From positions 44,762-108,761 of the forward strand of contig CACXQV010000004.1 of the NCBI GenBank assembly GCA_902769875.1: a stretch of 64,000 nucleotides of DNA, written 5' to 3'. Below, piece after piece: positions 1-10,945 of the stretch (position 1 is the stretch's first letter; every line of letters begins with the position of its first letter). A model generated the notes under the pieces. That model ran no database searches. It was not told the DNA's origin and saw only the letters and a program-made list of their open reading frames with translations. The position numbers were made by a program, and so were the translations under genes. Source of the DNA: an uncultured Bacteroidia bacterium (GTDB lineage: Bacteria > Bacteroidota > Bacteroidia > Bacteroidales > F082).

Positions 1-575
1 AAGTTGTCCTTCTGATTAATGATGGTGTCGATGGCGATGGCGGTCTTACCCGTCTGGCGGTCGCCGATGATGAGTTCACGCTGGCCTCGCCCGATGGGAA
101 TCATGGCATCGATGGCCTTGAGGCCCGTTTGCAGCGGCTGGTTCACAGGCTGGCGGAAGATGACGCCCGGAGCCTTGCGTTCCAAAGGCATTTCGTAGGT
201 CTTGCCTTGGATGGGACCCTTGCCGTCGATGGGGCGACCGAGGCCGTCCACCACGCGGCCCAACATGCCCTCGCCCGCCATGACGGAGGCGATGCGTTGG
301 GTGCGCTTCACCGTCTCGCCTTCCTTGATGCCCTCGGTGGGGCCGAGCAGCACCACGCCCACGTTGTCTTCCTCAAGGTTGAGCACTACGCCCATCGTGC
401 CGTTCTCAAACTCGACGAGTTCGTTGCTCTGCACCTTGTCAAGGCCATAAACGTGCGCCACGCCGTCGCTCACTTGCAGCACCTTGCCAATCTCCTCAAA
501 CTGAACCTTGTTGCTCATGTTTTGGAGCTGCATTTGCAGGATGCTCGATATTTCACTTGGTTTGATGTTTGCCAT
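1..575 (-). CDS. atpA: F1 ATP synthase subunit alpha, N-terminal 191 residues (cut by window edge)
   Basis: This is the N-terminal part of the F1 alpha subunit; the 3' end lies outside the window. The reading frame starts [13 protein letters not shown] and contains the beta-barrel domain, then [15 protein letters not shown], and it reaches the P-loop [13 protein letters not shown] just before the edge. With beta it forms the catalytic hexamer on the cytoplasmic side; alpha sites are regulatory. It is the last gene seen in the minus-strand atp operon, about 100 bases after atpH. The start is chosen because it matches the family N-terminus. Confidence 0.96.
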   Translation of the reverse strand, partial: MANIKPSEISSILQMQLQNMSNKVQFEEIGKVLQVSDGVAHVYGLDKVQSNELVEFENGTMGVVLNLEEDNVGVVLLGPTEGIKEGETVKRTQRIASVMAGEGMLGRVVDGLGRPIDGKGPIQGKTYEMPLERKAPGVIFRQPVNQPLQTGLKAIDAMIPIGRGQRELIIGDRQTGKTAIAIDTIINQKDN

Positions 576-632
576 ATATGTTGTTGTTTATTGTTGTCTG
601 TTTAATTGTTGGGCTGTTAGCTTTTAGCTGTT

Positions 633-673
633 AGCCATTAGCTTGGTCGAAGCTGAGCTAATAGCTAATGGCT
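633..673 (-). repeat. Inverted repeat between atpH and atpA
   Basis: Arms AGCCATTAGCT and AGCTAATGGCT are perfect over 11 bp and are surrounded by further TTAGCT-type copies. There is no T-run, so it does not look like a terminator. It lies inside an operon and could be an mRNA processing or stability hairpin; that role is inference. Confidence 0.6.
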
Positions 674-678
674 GATAG

Positions 679-1221
679 CTAATTGCCTTTTAACTTGTTC
701 TTCAGCGCGTTGAGTTGTCCTGCCACGCTTGCGTCCATTCGCGTGTTCTCTATGTCGAGGATGAATCCGCCGATGAGCGAAGGGTCAATCCTGACCTCCA
801 TTTCGGCCTCGGCGTCGAAGGTCTGCTTGACGAAGGCCTTGATGCGGTCGTAGGTCGCCTCGGGCAATTCGGTGGCCGTAGTCACTTGCGTACTTAGGAT
901 GTTATGCTTGGCGCGATACATCTCCATGTATTTCATGGCGATAAAGAACATCTTGTTCTCGCGTTTTTGGTCGGCCACAAAGGCGATGAACTGCTTCAGT
1001 GTGTCATGCAATGGCTCGCCCACGGACATCTCCATCAACTTCACTTTCTCCTCACGCGCCACGATGGGGTTGGCCAACACCTCATTGAACTGGCTGATAG
1101 CCAAAAGGTAGTTGTGGGCAAAGCGCATCAGGCCGCTGTAAACAGCCTCTTCGCAGCCTTGCTCTTGGGCCAATTGGAACAAAGCCCGCGCATATCTCAC
1201 CGATATTCTTCCGTTGTCCAT
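679..1221 (-). CDS. atpH: F1 ATP synthase subunit delta (OSCP)
   Basis: The 180-residue protein is the delta/OSCP family, the peripheral-stalk cap that ties alpha3beta3 to subunit b. It has the helical N-terminal domain (MDNGRISVRYARALFQLA, the usual Y-A-x-A-L-F start) and the C-terminal signature around VRIDPSLIGGFIL followed by ENTRMDASV. Length is normal. It starts 3 bases after atpF ends, so translation is probably coupled. Assignment rests on the family motifs and its place between atpF and atpA. Confidence 0.95.
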   Translation of the reverse strand: MDNGRISVRYARALFQLAQEQGCEEAVYSGLMRFAHNYLLAISQFNEVLANPIVAREEKVKLMEMSVGEPLHDTLKQFIAFVADQKRENKMFFIAMKYMEMYRAKHNILSTQVTTATELPEATYDRIKAFVKQTFDAEAEMEVRIDPSLIGGFILDIENTRMDASVAGQLNALKNKLKGN

Positions 1222-1224
1222 AAC

Positions 1225-1728
1225 TTAGGCTTCAATGCGGGGTTGGTTGTTTCTGAGCAGTTGCTCAATGTAGGCACTTTGTGACTGCTTGTCGTGCAGT
1301 TCGCGTTGCAGCAGTTTCTCGGCGATGTCGACGCTGAGGGCGATGACCTCGTTCTTGATTTGCGCCATAGCCTCGGCCTGCTCCTTTTCAATCTTCAGGC
1401 GGGCGTCGGTCACGATTTTCTCGGCTTCCATGCGGGCTTGCGTCTTCGCCTCCTCAATGAGTTGGGTCTTCAGGTCTTGGCTCTCCTTCATGATCTTGAT
1501 TTGCTCGGCCTGCGCTGCCGCCATGGTTTCCTGCCGTTTCTGCTCGATGCCTGCAAGGGCATTGTTGGCCTCTTCAGCAGCAAGCAATGAGTCGGCGATT
1601 TGGGTGTTGCGTTGTTCCACGGCACCCATGATCATCGGCCAACCCACCTTCGCCAAAATGACGAAGACGATGAGGAAGCCTATGAGCATCCATATCACTA
1701 ATCCACTTTCGGGAAGAAATAGTTCCAT
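1225..1728 (-). CDS. atpF: F0 ATP synthase subunit b
   Basis: The 167-residue protein has one N-terminal membrane helix (LVIWMLIGFLIVFVILAKVGW) followed by a long charged, Ala/Glu/Lys/Gln-rich helix that would form the right-handed coiled-coil stator. This is the standard AtpF layout and length. It follows atpE in the operon, separated by about 85 bases holding a strong hairpin, and is nearly joined to atpH. Only one b-type gene is visible, so the stalk is probably a homodimer. Confidence 0.95.
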   Translation of the reverse strand: MELFLPESGLVIWMLIGFLIVFVILAKVGWPMIMGAVEQRNTQIADSLLAAEEANNALAGIEQKRQETMAAAQAEQIKIMKESQDLKTQLIEEAKTQARMEAEKIVTDARLKIEKEQAEAMAQIKNEVIALSVDIAEKLLQRELHDKQSQSAYIEQLLRNNQPRIEA

Positions 1729-1752
1729 TTCTCTGTTTTTTTGAAGGTTAAG

Positions 1753-1803
1753 GCTTGGGGCTTAATCATCCCTCCTAATAGGGAGAGAGGCCAAGCCCCA
1801 AGC
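1753..1803 (-). repeat. Strong hairpin between atpE and atpF
   Basis: Arms GCTTGGGGCTT and AAGCCCCAAGC pair over 11 bp, with a smaller CCTC/GAGG stem inside the loop. On the transcribed strand it lies just 3' of atpE. It has no T-tract. A processing or 3'-protecting hairpin that raises c-subunit output is possible, since c is needed in many copies; this is inference. Confidence 0.6.
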
Positions 1804-1812
1804 GGGGTTGGC

Positions 1813-2058
1813 TTATTTCATCACAGCCAACACGCACACGACGATGGCGAACAGCGTTGCACCTTCGACGAGAGCGCCGGCAATGATCATACCTGACTGG
1901 ATTTTTCCAGCGGCTTCGGGCTGACGAGCCATGGCTTCCATGGCGGATTGTCCGATTTTACCGATGCCAAAAGCGGCACCAATCACTGCAACAGCAGCGG
2001 CGATGGCGGCCAAACCCGGCACATACGATACTGCTTCAAGAATGGTTGATAATAACAT
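1813..2058 (-). CDS. atpE: F0 ATP synthase subunit c (proton type predicted)
   Basis: The 81-residue protein is a two-helix proteolipid of the c-ring with the polar loop ARQPEA and the ion-binding carboxylate E65 in LVEGATLF. Residue 66 is Gly and the position matching Gln32 of Na+-type c subunits is Ile (I32), so the Na+ ligand set is absent and H+ coupling is predicted. This contrasts with the V-type K subunit in the same window. It lies between atpB and atpF, as expected. Confidence 0.95.
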   Translation of the reverse strand: MLLSTILEAVSYVPGLAAIAAAVAVIGAAFGIGKIGQSAMEAMARQPEAAGKIQSGMIIAGALVEGATLFAIVVCVLAVMK

Positions 2059-2125
2059 GATTTTTAATTGTTTAAGTGTTTATTGTTTAAGTGTTTAATT
2101 GTATATTTCAAATTCCAAAATTCCT

Positions 2126-2157
2126 AACTCTCAACTCTCAACTTTCAACTCTCAACT
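2126..2157. repeat. Heptamer tandem repeat (AACTCTC)n
   Basis: About four and a half copies of AACTCTC/AACTTTC abut the end of atpB in the gap before atpE. Similar heptamer arrays occur after nhaC and after manA in this window. No function is evident. Confidence 0.75.
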
Positions 2158-2159
2158 GA

Positions 2160-3266
2160 TTACTCGTGTTCAGGTTCATGCTGTGCCATGCCGATAAACA
2201 GCGATGACAAAATGGTGAAAACGTATGCTTGGATATACGCCACAAGCAGTTCCAATGCCGTCATGAAGATGGTCATGAAGATGGAAACGACGCTCATTGC
2301 GCCACCCATGCCTGCACCATACATGCCGCTGATGATGAAAATCAGGGCCATCAGCACCATGATGATGATGTGGCCGGCAAGGATGTTGGCGAACAGACGC
2401 ACCATCAGGGCGAAAGGCTTGGTGATGGTCGAAATCAGTTCGATGATGGGCATTAGCGGGAAAGCCTTCAGGAAGATAGGCACGTCGGGCCAGAGGATGT
2501 CTTTCCAATAGTGCTTGTTGCCGAAGACGTTCACGAAGAAGTAGGTCATCAAGGCCAAGACCAAAGTGATGCTGAGGTTGCCCGTCACGTTGGCACTGAA
2601 GGGGAAGAACGGGATGAGACCGAACAAGTTGGCGAAGAAGATGAAGAAGAACACGGTCAACAAATAAGGTGCGAATTTCTTCACTTTCTTTTCGGGGATG
2701 TTGGGGCGGATGATGCCGTCCAAAACCATATAGGTGAGCCATTCCACCAAGCCTTGGTACTTGGTGGGTTTGCCCATCGGGTCTTTCTTGTATTTCTTCG
2801 CGGCGGGCAGGAAGAAGGCCAACATGAAGCCGCACACGAGGAAGATGCCGAAGGCGTTTTTGGTGAACGAAATGTCGAACGGGCGCGAGATGCTGCCGTC
2901 GGCTTTCACCTCCACCAACTTGCCCGGATACCTCTCGGCACTAATGGGCGGGATGTAGAAATTGGCGCCGTTGTGGTTGAAGGTCTCGCCCTCTTTCAAC
3001 TCGCAGACGTGCTTCGACGAGAAGCAGTGCCAGCCGCCGCCGTCCTTGCACTTCACGATGACGGGTAGCCACACGCACACGGGATGCCCGTGGATTTCCG
3101 TGATGTGGAAGCAATAGCTGTCGCCCGTGTGGCCGAAGATGAACGACTTGGCGTCAAACTCCTCCGACTTCTCCTTTTCAGGCTCTTGCGCAAAGCCTTG
3201 TTCGGGCGCAAAAGCCATCATAGCGAGGAAAAGGAACAGCGCAATATGTTTCAGAACATTTTTCAT
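2160..3266 (-). CDS. atpB: F0 ATP synthase subunit a with long extracytoplasmic N-terminus
   Basis: The 368-residue protein is the stator a-subunit that forms the proton half-channels. The C-terminal 200 residues hold the membrane helices and the essential Arg in the MVRLFANILAGHI helix. The N-terminus is a signal-peptide-like segment (LFLFLAMMAFAPEQGFAQ) followed by about 110 extra residues carrying five cysteines (around DSYCFHI, HPVCVW, VKCKDG, WHCFSS, HVCEL). Long N-terminal regions are usual in Bacteroidota AtpB, and this one probably folds in the periplasm. The start overlaps the preceding gene by 4 bases. Confidence 0.95.
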   Translation of the reverse strand: MKNVLKHIALFLFLAMMAFAPEQGFAQEPEKEKSEEFDAKSFIFGHTGDSYCFHITEIHGHPVCVWLPVIVKCKDGGGWHCFSSKHVCELKEGETFNHNGANFYIPPISAERYPGKLVEVKADGSISRPFDISFTKNAFGIFLVCGFMLAFFLPAAKKYKKDPMGKPTKYQGLVEWLTYMVLDGIIRPNIPEKKVKKFAPYLLTVFFFIFFANLFGLIPFFPFSANVTGNLSITLVLALMTYFFVNVFGNKHYWKDILWPDVPIFLKAFPLMPIIELISTITKPFALMVRLFANILAGHIIIMVLMALIFIISGMYGAGMGGAMSVVSIFMTIFMTALELLVAYIQAYVFTILSSLFIGMAQHEPEHE

Positions 3267-3658
3267 GCCTTGCTAACTTTGTTCAAGTTCTTGATAAAGT
3301 GGTTGTAAACGCAGGTTTCCGCGAAAAGTGCGATGAGATAGGCCGAAGCCGTGATGATGACAAAAGCCCGACTGCTTTCCTTGACGAAGACGATGTAAAG
3401 CACCAAAGCGGCCACTGTAAGCACCATCTTGATGCCTTTGTAAACCAAAAGCCAGGTGAGCTTGTTGGGATGGGCTTCCACGTTCTTTTGCATCAGGTGG
3501 CAATAGAAGGCACCGAGAATCATGAAGAGGTTGGGAGCCATGATCATCCACTTGTTCCACCAAGGCTTGTCGGCAAAGAAGCAGAGCAGAATGCCGTCAA
3601 AGACGATGCAGAGCAGCAGAAAAACAGCCAAGTATTTTGTCAGCACTTTCTTTTTCAT
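3263..3658 (-). CDS. Small four-helix membrane protein of the atp operon
   Basis: The 131-residue protein has four predicted membrane helices (around YLAVFLLLCIVFDGILLCF, IMAPNLFMILGAFYC, MVLTVAALVLYIVFV and FVIITASAYLIALFA). It sits where Bacteroidota atp operons carry an AtpI-like or unnamed small membrane protein between atpC and atpB, and it overlaps both neighbours by 4 bases, so it is translated with them. A role in assembly of the a/c complex, as for AtpI, is inferred from position; I do not recognise a specific motif. Confidence 0.8.
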   Translation of the reverse strand: MKKKVLTKYLAVFLLLCIVFDGILLCFFADKPWWNKWMIMAPNLFMILGAFYCHLMQKNVEAHPNKLTWLLVYKGIKMVLTVAALVLYIVFVKESSRAFVIITASAYLIALFAETCVYNHFIKNLNKVSKA

Positions 3659-3897
3659 AACTCAACGCAGATGGTCAGTTGGTTGTCGTGGTTCTCGGTG
3701 AAGCCGCCCTTGATGTCGAACTCCTTATGCTCGCCCTTGCCGTCGGTGAGGCTTACTTTGCCGGCCTCAAGGATGGCGACGATGGCGGCATGGTGCTCCA
3801 GCAGGGTAAATGGTCCCATCTGGCTCGGCACCGTGACACTGGTGGCTTCGCCTGCAAACAGCGTTGCGCTCGGTGAAATGATTTCGACTTTCATCAC
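3655..3897 (-). CDS. atpC: F1 ATP synthase subunit epsilon, short form
   Basis: The 80-residue protein covers only the N-terminal beta-sandwich of epsilon (MKVEIISPSATLFAGEATSVTVPS, then the LLEHHAAIVAIL segment). The usual C-terminal helical hairpin, which blocks ATP hydrolysis in longer homologues of about 130 residues, is missing. Short epsilons are known in Bacteroidota, so this is not a truncation artefact. It follows atpD by 8 bases. Confidence 0.93.
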   Translation of the reverse strand: MMKVEIISPSATLFAGEATSVTVPSQMGPFTLLEHHAAIVAILEAGKVSLTDGKGEHKEFDIKGGFTENHDNQLTICVEL

Positions 3898-3905
3898 ACC
3901 TTATA

Positions 3906-5483
<1,578 letters not shown>

Positions 5484-5576
5484 TCAATTATTGTTTTTCG
5501 CTCGGCAGTTTTTTTTAAAAAAAGAAAAAAAGTCTTTCAAATGCATTTTTTTAGGCCGTTGAATATCATAAAACCT

Positions 5577-5584
5577 TATTTTTG
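5577..5584 (+). promoter_or_regulatory. -7 box directly abutting the acyltransferase start
   Basis: TATTTTTG is followed one base later by ATGATG, the start of the downstream gene. If transcription begins 4-7 bases after the box, the message is leaderless. Confidence 0.65.
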
Positions 5585-5585
5585 C

Positions 5586-7911
<2,326 letters not shown>

Positions 7912-7929
7912 TCGCCTATCGGGGTGCTG

Positions 7930-7979
7930 CCGTAGGTCACGACCTACGGTTACTGAAGTATCGCCCCTTGGGGCGAAAA
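7930..7979. repeat. Two-hairpin interspersed repeat
   Basis: It consists of a stem CCGTAGGT/ACCTACGG and a second stem TCGCCCC/GGGGCGA joined by TTACTGAAGTA. The second part (TTACTGAnGTnTCGCCCC) recurs at about 37.65 kb, so this is a dispersed repeat and not a gene-specific terminator; no T-run follows. Confidence 0.6.
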
Positions 7980-7994
7980 TAATCCGCAGAATCC

Positions 7995-8795
7995 GTGAAA
8001 TCCGTAGTTTTCATTACAGGCATATCATCAGGCTTTGGCCTCGAAACGGCCCGAATGCTTTCGCGAGAAGGTCACACTGTTTATGGCACGGTGCGCCGCG
8101 AGGTGGAGCCTTTGCCTGATGTGCATTACCTCCGTCTGGATGTCCGCGACCGCGAAGCCGTGAACGAAGCCGTTAGGCAAATCGTTGAAAAAGAAGGTCG
8201 TATGGATGTGTTGGTCAACAATGCCGGTATGGGCATCGGCGGCCCGCTGGAGTTTGCCTCCGAGGAGGAAATCAGTATGCAGATGGACACCAACTTCATG
8301 GGTTTTGTGCATTGCGTTGATGCGGTCTTGCCTTATATGCGCAAGCAAAAAAGCGGCAAAATCATTGCCTTGAGCAGCATCGGCGGCCTGATGGGACTGC
8401 CGTTCCAAGGCTTTTATTCCGCCAGCAAGTTCGCCATCGAGGGCTATTGCGAGGCCCTGCGTCTGGAGACCAAATCCTTCGGCATTCAGGTCGTGGTTTT
8501 GCGCCCCGGCGACTTTGCAACGGGCTTCACAGGCAGCCGCAAAAAAGTGGCCGACGAGGCAGCGCTTCAAGCCTATCCGGTTTATCAAGTAGCGATTGAC
8601 AAAGTGGAACACGACGAAAACGGTGGCCTCAAACCCGTCGTTTTGGCCCGGAAAATCAGTCAAATCATCAGGAAAAACAACCCTCGAAACGGCTATGTCG
8701 TGGCTTCATTCGAGCAGAAACTCTCCGTCTTGCTGAAGCGCATCCTGCCCGGCCAATGGTTTGCAAAAGTTTTGGGGTCGTATTATGGGCTTTGA
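7995..8795 (+). CDS. Short-chain dehydrogenase/reductase, putative 3-keto long-chain-base reductase
   Basis: The 266-residue classical SDR has the cofactor motif TGISSGFG at residues 8-15, the NNAG motif, the catalytic Ser in LSSIGG and the YSASK active site. The start is GTG, which lies within a repeat arm (CCGTGAAATCCGTAGTT) seen elsewhere in the window, so the first residues KSVV are repeat-encoded. No better Met exists before the Rossmann strand. Its place after the acyltransferase suggests reduction of 3-ketosphinganine or 3-ketocapnine; many SDRs look alike, so the substrate is inference. Confidence 0.8.
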   Translation: MKSVVFITGISSGFGLETARMLSREGHTVYGTVRREVEPLPDVHYLRLDVRDREAVNEAVRQIVEKEGRMDVLVNNAGMGIGGPLEFASEEEISMQMDTNFMGFVHCVDAVLPYMRKQKSGKIIALSSIGGLMGLPFQGFYSASKFAIEGYCEALRLETKSFGIQVVVLRPGDFATGFTGSRKKVADEAALQAYPVYQVAIDKVEHDENGGLKPVVLARKISQIIRKNNPRNGYVVASFEQKLSVLLKRILPGQWFAKVLGSYYGL

Positions 8796-8838
8796 TGAAA
8801 TATTTCCGTTTTCTTTTCGTTTTGTGATTTGGAATGCT

Positions 8839-8846
8839 TAATTTTG
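8839..8846 (+). promoter_or_regulatory. -7 box of the V/A-ATPase operon
   Basis: TAATTTTG lies about 38 bases before the chosen start of the E subunit. An alternative ATG at 8848 falls at the predicted transcription start and is therefore unlikely. Confidence 0.65.
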
Positions 8847-8883
8847 CATGCAAATCCAATGGCAACAACAAAACGAAAAATAT

Positions 8884-9495
8884 ATGCAAGACAAACTGCA
8901 ACAATTGACCGACAGGCTCTATAACGAGGGCTTGTCGAAAGGAAAACACGATGGCGAAGAACTGGTGCAAAAGGCTCAGGCTGAGGCCAATCGCATTGTG
9001 GCATACGCCAAGGCCGAGGCCGACCGCATCATCGCCCAAGCCAACAAGGAAGCCGAAGAACTGAAAACCAAGGTGACCGCCGACGTGAAGATGGCCGCCA
9101 CACAAAGCATCGCCGTGACGAAACAGGAAATCGAGAAAATGGTGGTGACCAAGGCCGCCCAAGAAGGCGTGAAAGCCAACATGGGCAATGCTGCTTTTGC
9201 GAAAGAACTGATTGCGAGTGTGGTGAAGGCTTTCAACCCACAAAACGCTTCGCCTGTCGATTTGAGCCTTATCCTGCCCGAATCGCTGAAGGCAGAGGTG
9301 GAGCCTTTCGTGAAAAACGAAATCGCCAAGCAATTCAAGGGCGAGGTGAAGGTTGACTATTCCAAGAAGATGAACGGCGGCTTCAAGATTTCGCCCAAGG
9401 AAGGCGGCTATATGCTTAACTTCACCGACGAGGAGTTCACCCAACTCATTGCCAACTACCTGCGTCCCGCCACCAAGAAAATCCTCTTTGGCTGA
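8884..9495 (+). CDS. atpE (V-type, ntpE): V/A-type ATPase subunit E
   Basis: The 203-residue protein is the V-type peripheral-stalk E subunit: a long Ala/Glu/Lys helix (GKHDGEELVQKAQAEANRIVA onwards) and a small alpha/beta C-terminal domain ending in NYLRPATKKILFG. It starts MQDKLQQLTDRLYNEG, matching homologues that begin with a QDKL segment. It is first in the operon E-DUF2764-A-B-D-I-K, the order known from Chlamydia, Treponema and Bacteroidota. Its stop overlaps the next start. Confidence 0.88.
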   Translation: MQDKLQQLTDRLYNEGLSKGKHDGEELVQKAQAEANRIVAYAKAEADRIIAQANKEAEELKTKVTADVKMAATQSIAVTKQEIEKMVVTKAAQEGVKANMGNAAFAKELIASVVKAFNPQNASPVDLSLILPESLKAEVEPFVKNEIAKQFKGEVKVDYSKKMNGGFKISPKEGGYMLNFTDEEFTQLIANYLRPATKKILFG

Positions 9496-10100
9496 TGGAT
9501 AACTACGTCTATATCGTGGCTGGCTTGCCGGAACTGACTTCGGGCTTCGAAAACGCGGGCTTCGACTATGCCGCTGTGAAAGAGTCGATTATGGAACTGC
9601 TTTCCGAGAAAGACCAACAATTGGTCGAACTTATGGAGGATGGTTTCGATGAAAACTCTTTGGGTGCCGACTTCTACACCAAGGCCGCCGAGAGCAAGAA
9701 CCGCTTCATCCGCGAGTATTTCGACTTCGACGGTCGCCTGCGCAATATGAAGGTGAACTATTTGGCCAAACGCCTCGGCAAGAATGGGGAAGACTACATC
9801 GTGGAACTGCCAGAGGCCGACTTCGAGGAGGAGAAACAAATCCAAGACATCCTCGCCGATGCCGACTTCGTGGAGCGCGAGCAGAAAATGGACGAACTGA
9901 AATGGGAGAAGGCCAGCGACATCGCCCGCATGGACTACTTCAACATGAACGCCATCCTCGCCTTCCTCGTCAAGGCCAAGACCGTCCAACGCTGGGCCGA
10001 ACTCGATGCTAATAAGGGTCGGGAAATGTTCAAGAAATTGGTTCAAGAGATTAGAGGCACGAGCGCGAATTTGGATTTGAGCGGAGGAGGGAAAATATAG
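9495..10100 (+). CDS. DUF2764 protein, V-ATPase subunit C-like
   Basis: The 201-residue protein begins MDNYVYIVAGLPEL, the hallmark of DUF2764, and is acidic and helical (YTKAAESKNRFIREYFDFD; LKWEKASDIARMDYFNMNAILAF). The family always accompanies this V-ATPase operon type and is thought to replace the C/d subunit that couples the central shaft to the K ring. It overlaps the E gene by one base. Its last codons and stop (TATAG) form the first arm of the downstream operator array. Confidence 0.85.
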   Translation: MDNYVYIVAGLPELTSGFENAGFDYAAVKESIMELLSEKDQQLVELMEDGFDENSLGADFYTKAAESKNRFIREYFDFDGRLRNMKVNYLAKRLGKNGEDYIVELPEADFEEEKQIQDILADADFVEREQKMDELKWEKASDIARMDYFNMNAILAFLVKAKTVQRWAELDANKGREMFKKLVQEIRGTSANLDLSGGGKI

Positions 10101-10231
10101 TATCAAGACGCTATAAAGTGCAAATATAGTGTCAAGACGCTATAAAGTGTAAATATAGCCTCTAAAGGTTATAAGAATGAGATATAAGTTCTGAGCCTAA
10201 TAAATGGAAAATATAAGTTCCAAACCTTATA
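10096..10231 (+). promoter_or_regulatory. Array of five 20-bp palindromes at exact 29-bp spacing
   Basis: Units begin at 10096, 10125, 10154, 10183 and 10212. Each is TATAR-N10-YWATA, for example TATAGCCTCTAAAGGTTATA, with a 9-bp spacer. The first two units and their spacers are almost identical; the last two share GTTCnnAnCC cores. The array lies between DUF2764 and the cyclase-like/HTH gene, so it looks like a cooperative operator, perhaps bound by the HTH domain of that protein. The spacer is far too short for a CRISPR array. Confidence 0.8.
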
Positions 10232-10258
10232 TTTATATAGAGATAAAAGAGAAAATAA

Positions 10259-10945
10259 ATGGTAAGAGCAACAATTTCGGCAGACATCGTTTCTTCCACA
10301 GCATTAAAGGTGGAGGAGTTGACCCTTTTGCAATCGGAAATACGTCGTTTCCTTGATGAACTTGCAGAAAAGTCGCAGGGCAAGAATTGGGGAAGGTTGT
10401 TTAAAGGCGATTCGGTTGAGATTTTCTTGTTCGACCCGCATGAAGCATTTAGAACGGCATTGTTATTGAAAACTTTGGTGAAAAAGACTTTTTCATGGGG
10501 AAAAGAAACGAATGTCAAACGTGAGTTGTTCAAGAAATATGGTGTTCGGCTGGCTATTGGCGTTGGCGAAATGCGCACCGTTGATAAAAAACAAGATGTT
10601 CTGGATGGGGAGGCAATCTATTATTCAGGGAGATTGTTGGAAAACCAACTAAAATCGGATAAAGGCAGGACTTCCACGAAAAGAACAATGTTGTTTGGGT
10701 GCAACGACGAGTCACTTTCTGAACAAATAGATACCATGTTGGGATTATTGGATGTTGTGCTGAAAAAGGCAACATCCATCCAAAGTGAAATCGTATATAA
10801 TAAGTTGTCGGGAAAACAGGAGAATGAAATAGCAAAGTTGTTGAATATAAAGCAACCGACGGTAAATCGACATAGTAATTCTGCTGGTTGGCCTGCCATC
10901 GAATCCGCTGTAAACTATTTTGAAAAACTGAACTTCGAACAATGA
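10259..10945 (+). CDS. SatD-like protein: class III cyclase-like domain fused to HTH
   Basis: The 228-residue protein has an N-terminal domain resembling class III nucleotidyl cyclases: ISADIVSST with metal-type D9, FKGDSVEIF with D51, VRLAIGVGE at about 97-104 and DGEAIYYSGRLLE at about 117-128, where the usual transition-state Asn is replaced but the Arg is kept. Residues 181-210 (KLSGKQENEIAKLLNIKQPT) look like a helix-turn-helix. This matches my memory of the SatD family, which is commonly paired with DUF3307. Catalysis is unproven; it may be a ligand-sensing regulator. The next gene overlaps its stop. Confidence 0.75.
   Translation: MVRATISADIVSSTALKVEELTLLQSEIRRFLDELAEKSQGKNWGRLFKGDSVEIFLFDPHEAFRTALLLKTLVKKTFSWGKETNVKRELFKKYGVRLAIGVGEMRTVDKKQDVLDGEAIYYSGRLLENQLKSDKGRTSTKRTMLFGCNDESLSEQIDTMLGLLDVVLKKATSIQSEIVYNKLSGKQENEIAKLLNIKQPTVNRHSNSAGWPAIESAVNYFEKLNFEQ

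Noticed and set aside
1813-2058. Na+-type F-ATPase c-ring
   Set aside because: The residue after the key Glu is Gly and the Gln position in helix 1 is Ile; the Na+ ligand set is missing.
5541-5585. Upstream ATG for the acyltransferase gene
   Set aside because: It precedes the promoter box, and the extra residues do not resemble the family start. The same reasoning rejects upstream starts of nhaC, era, der, the TPR regulator and the nuclease.
7930-7950. Terminator after the serine palmitoyltransferase-like gene
   Set aside because: There is no T-run, and similar sequence recurs elsewhere as a dispersed repeat.
10096-10231. CRISPR array
   Set aside because: Pitch is constant, but the spacers are only 9 bp and are themselves repeated, and no cas gene is near.
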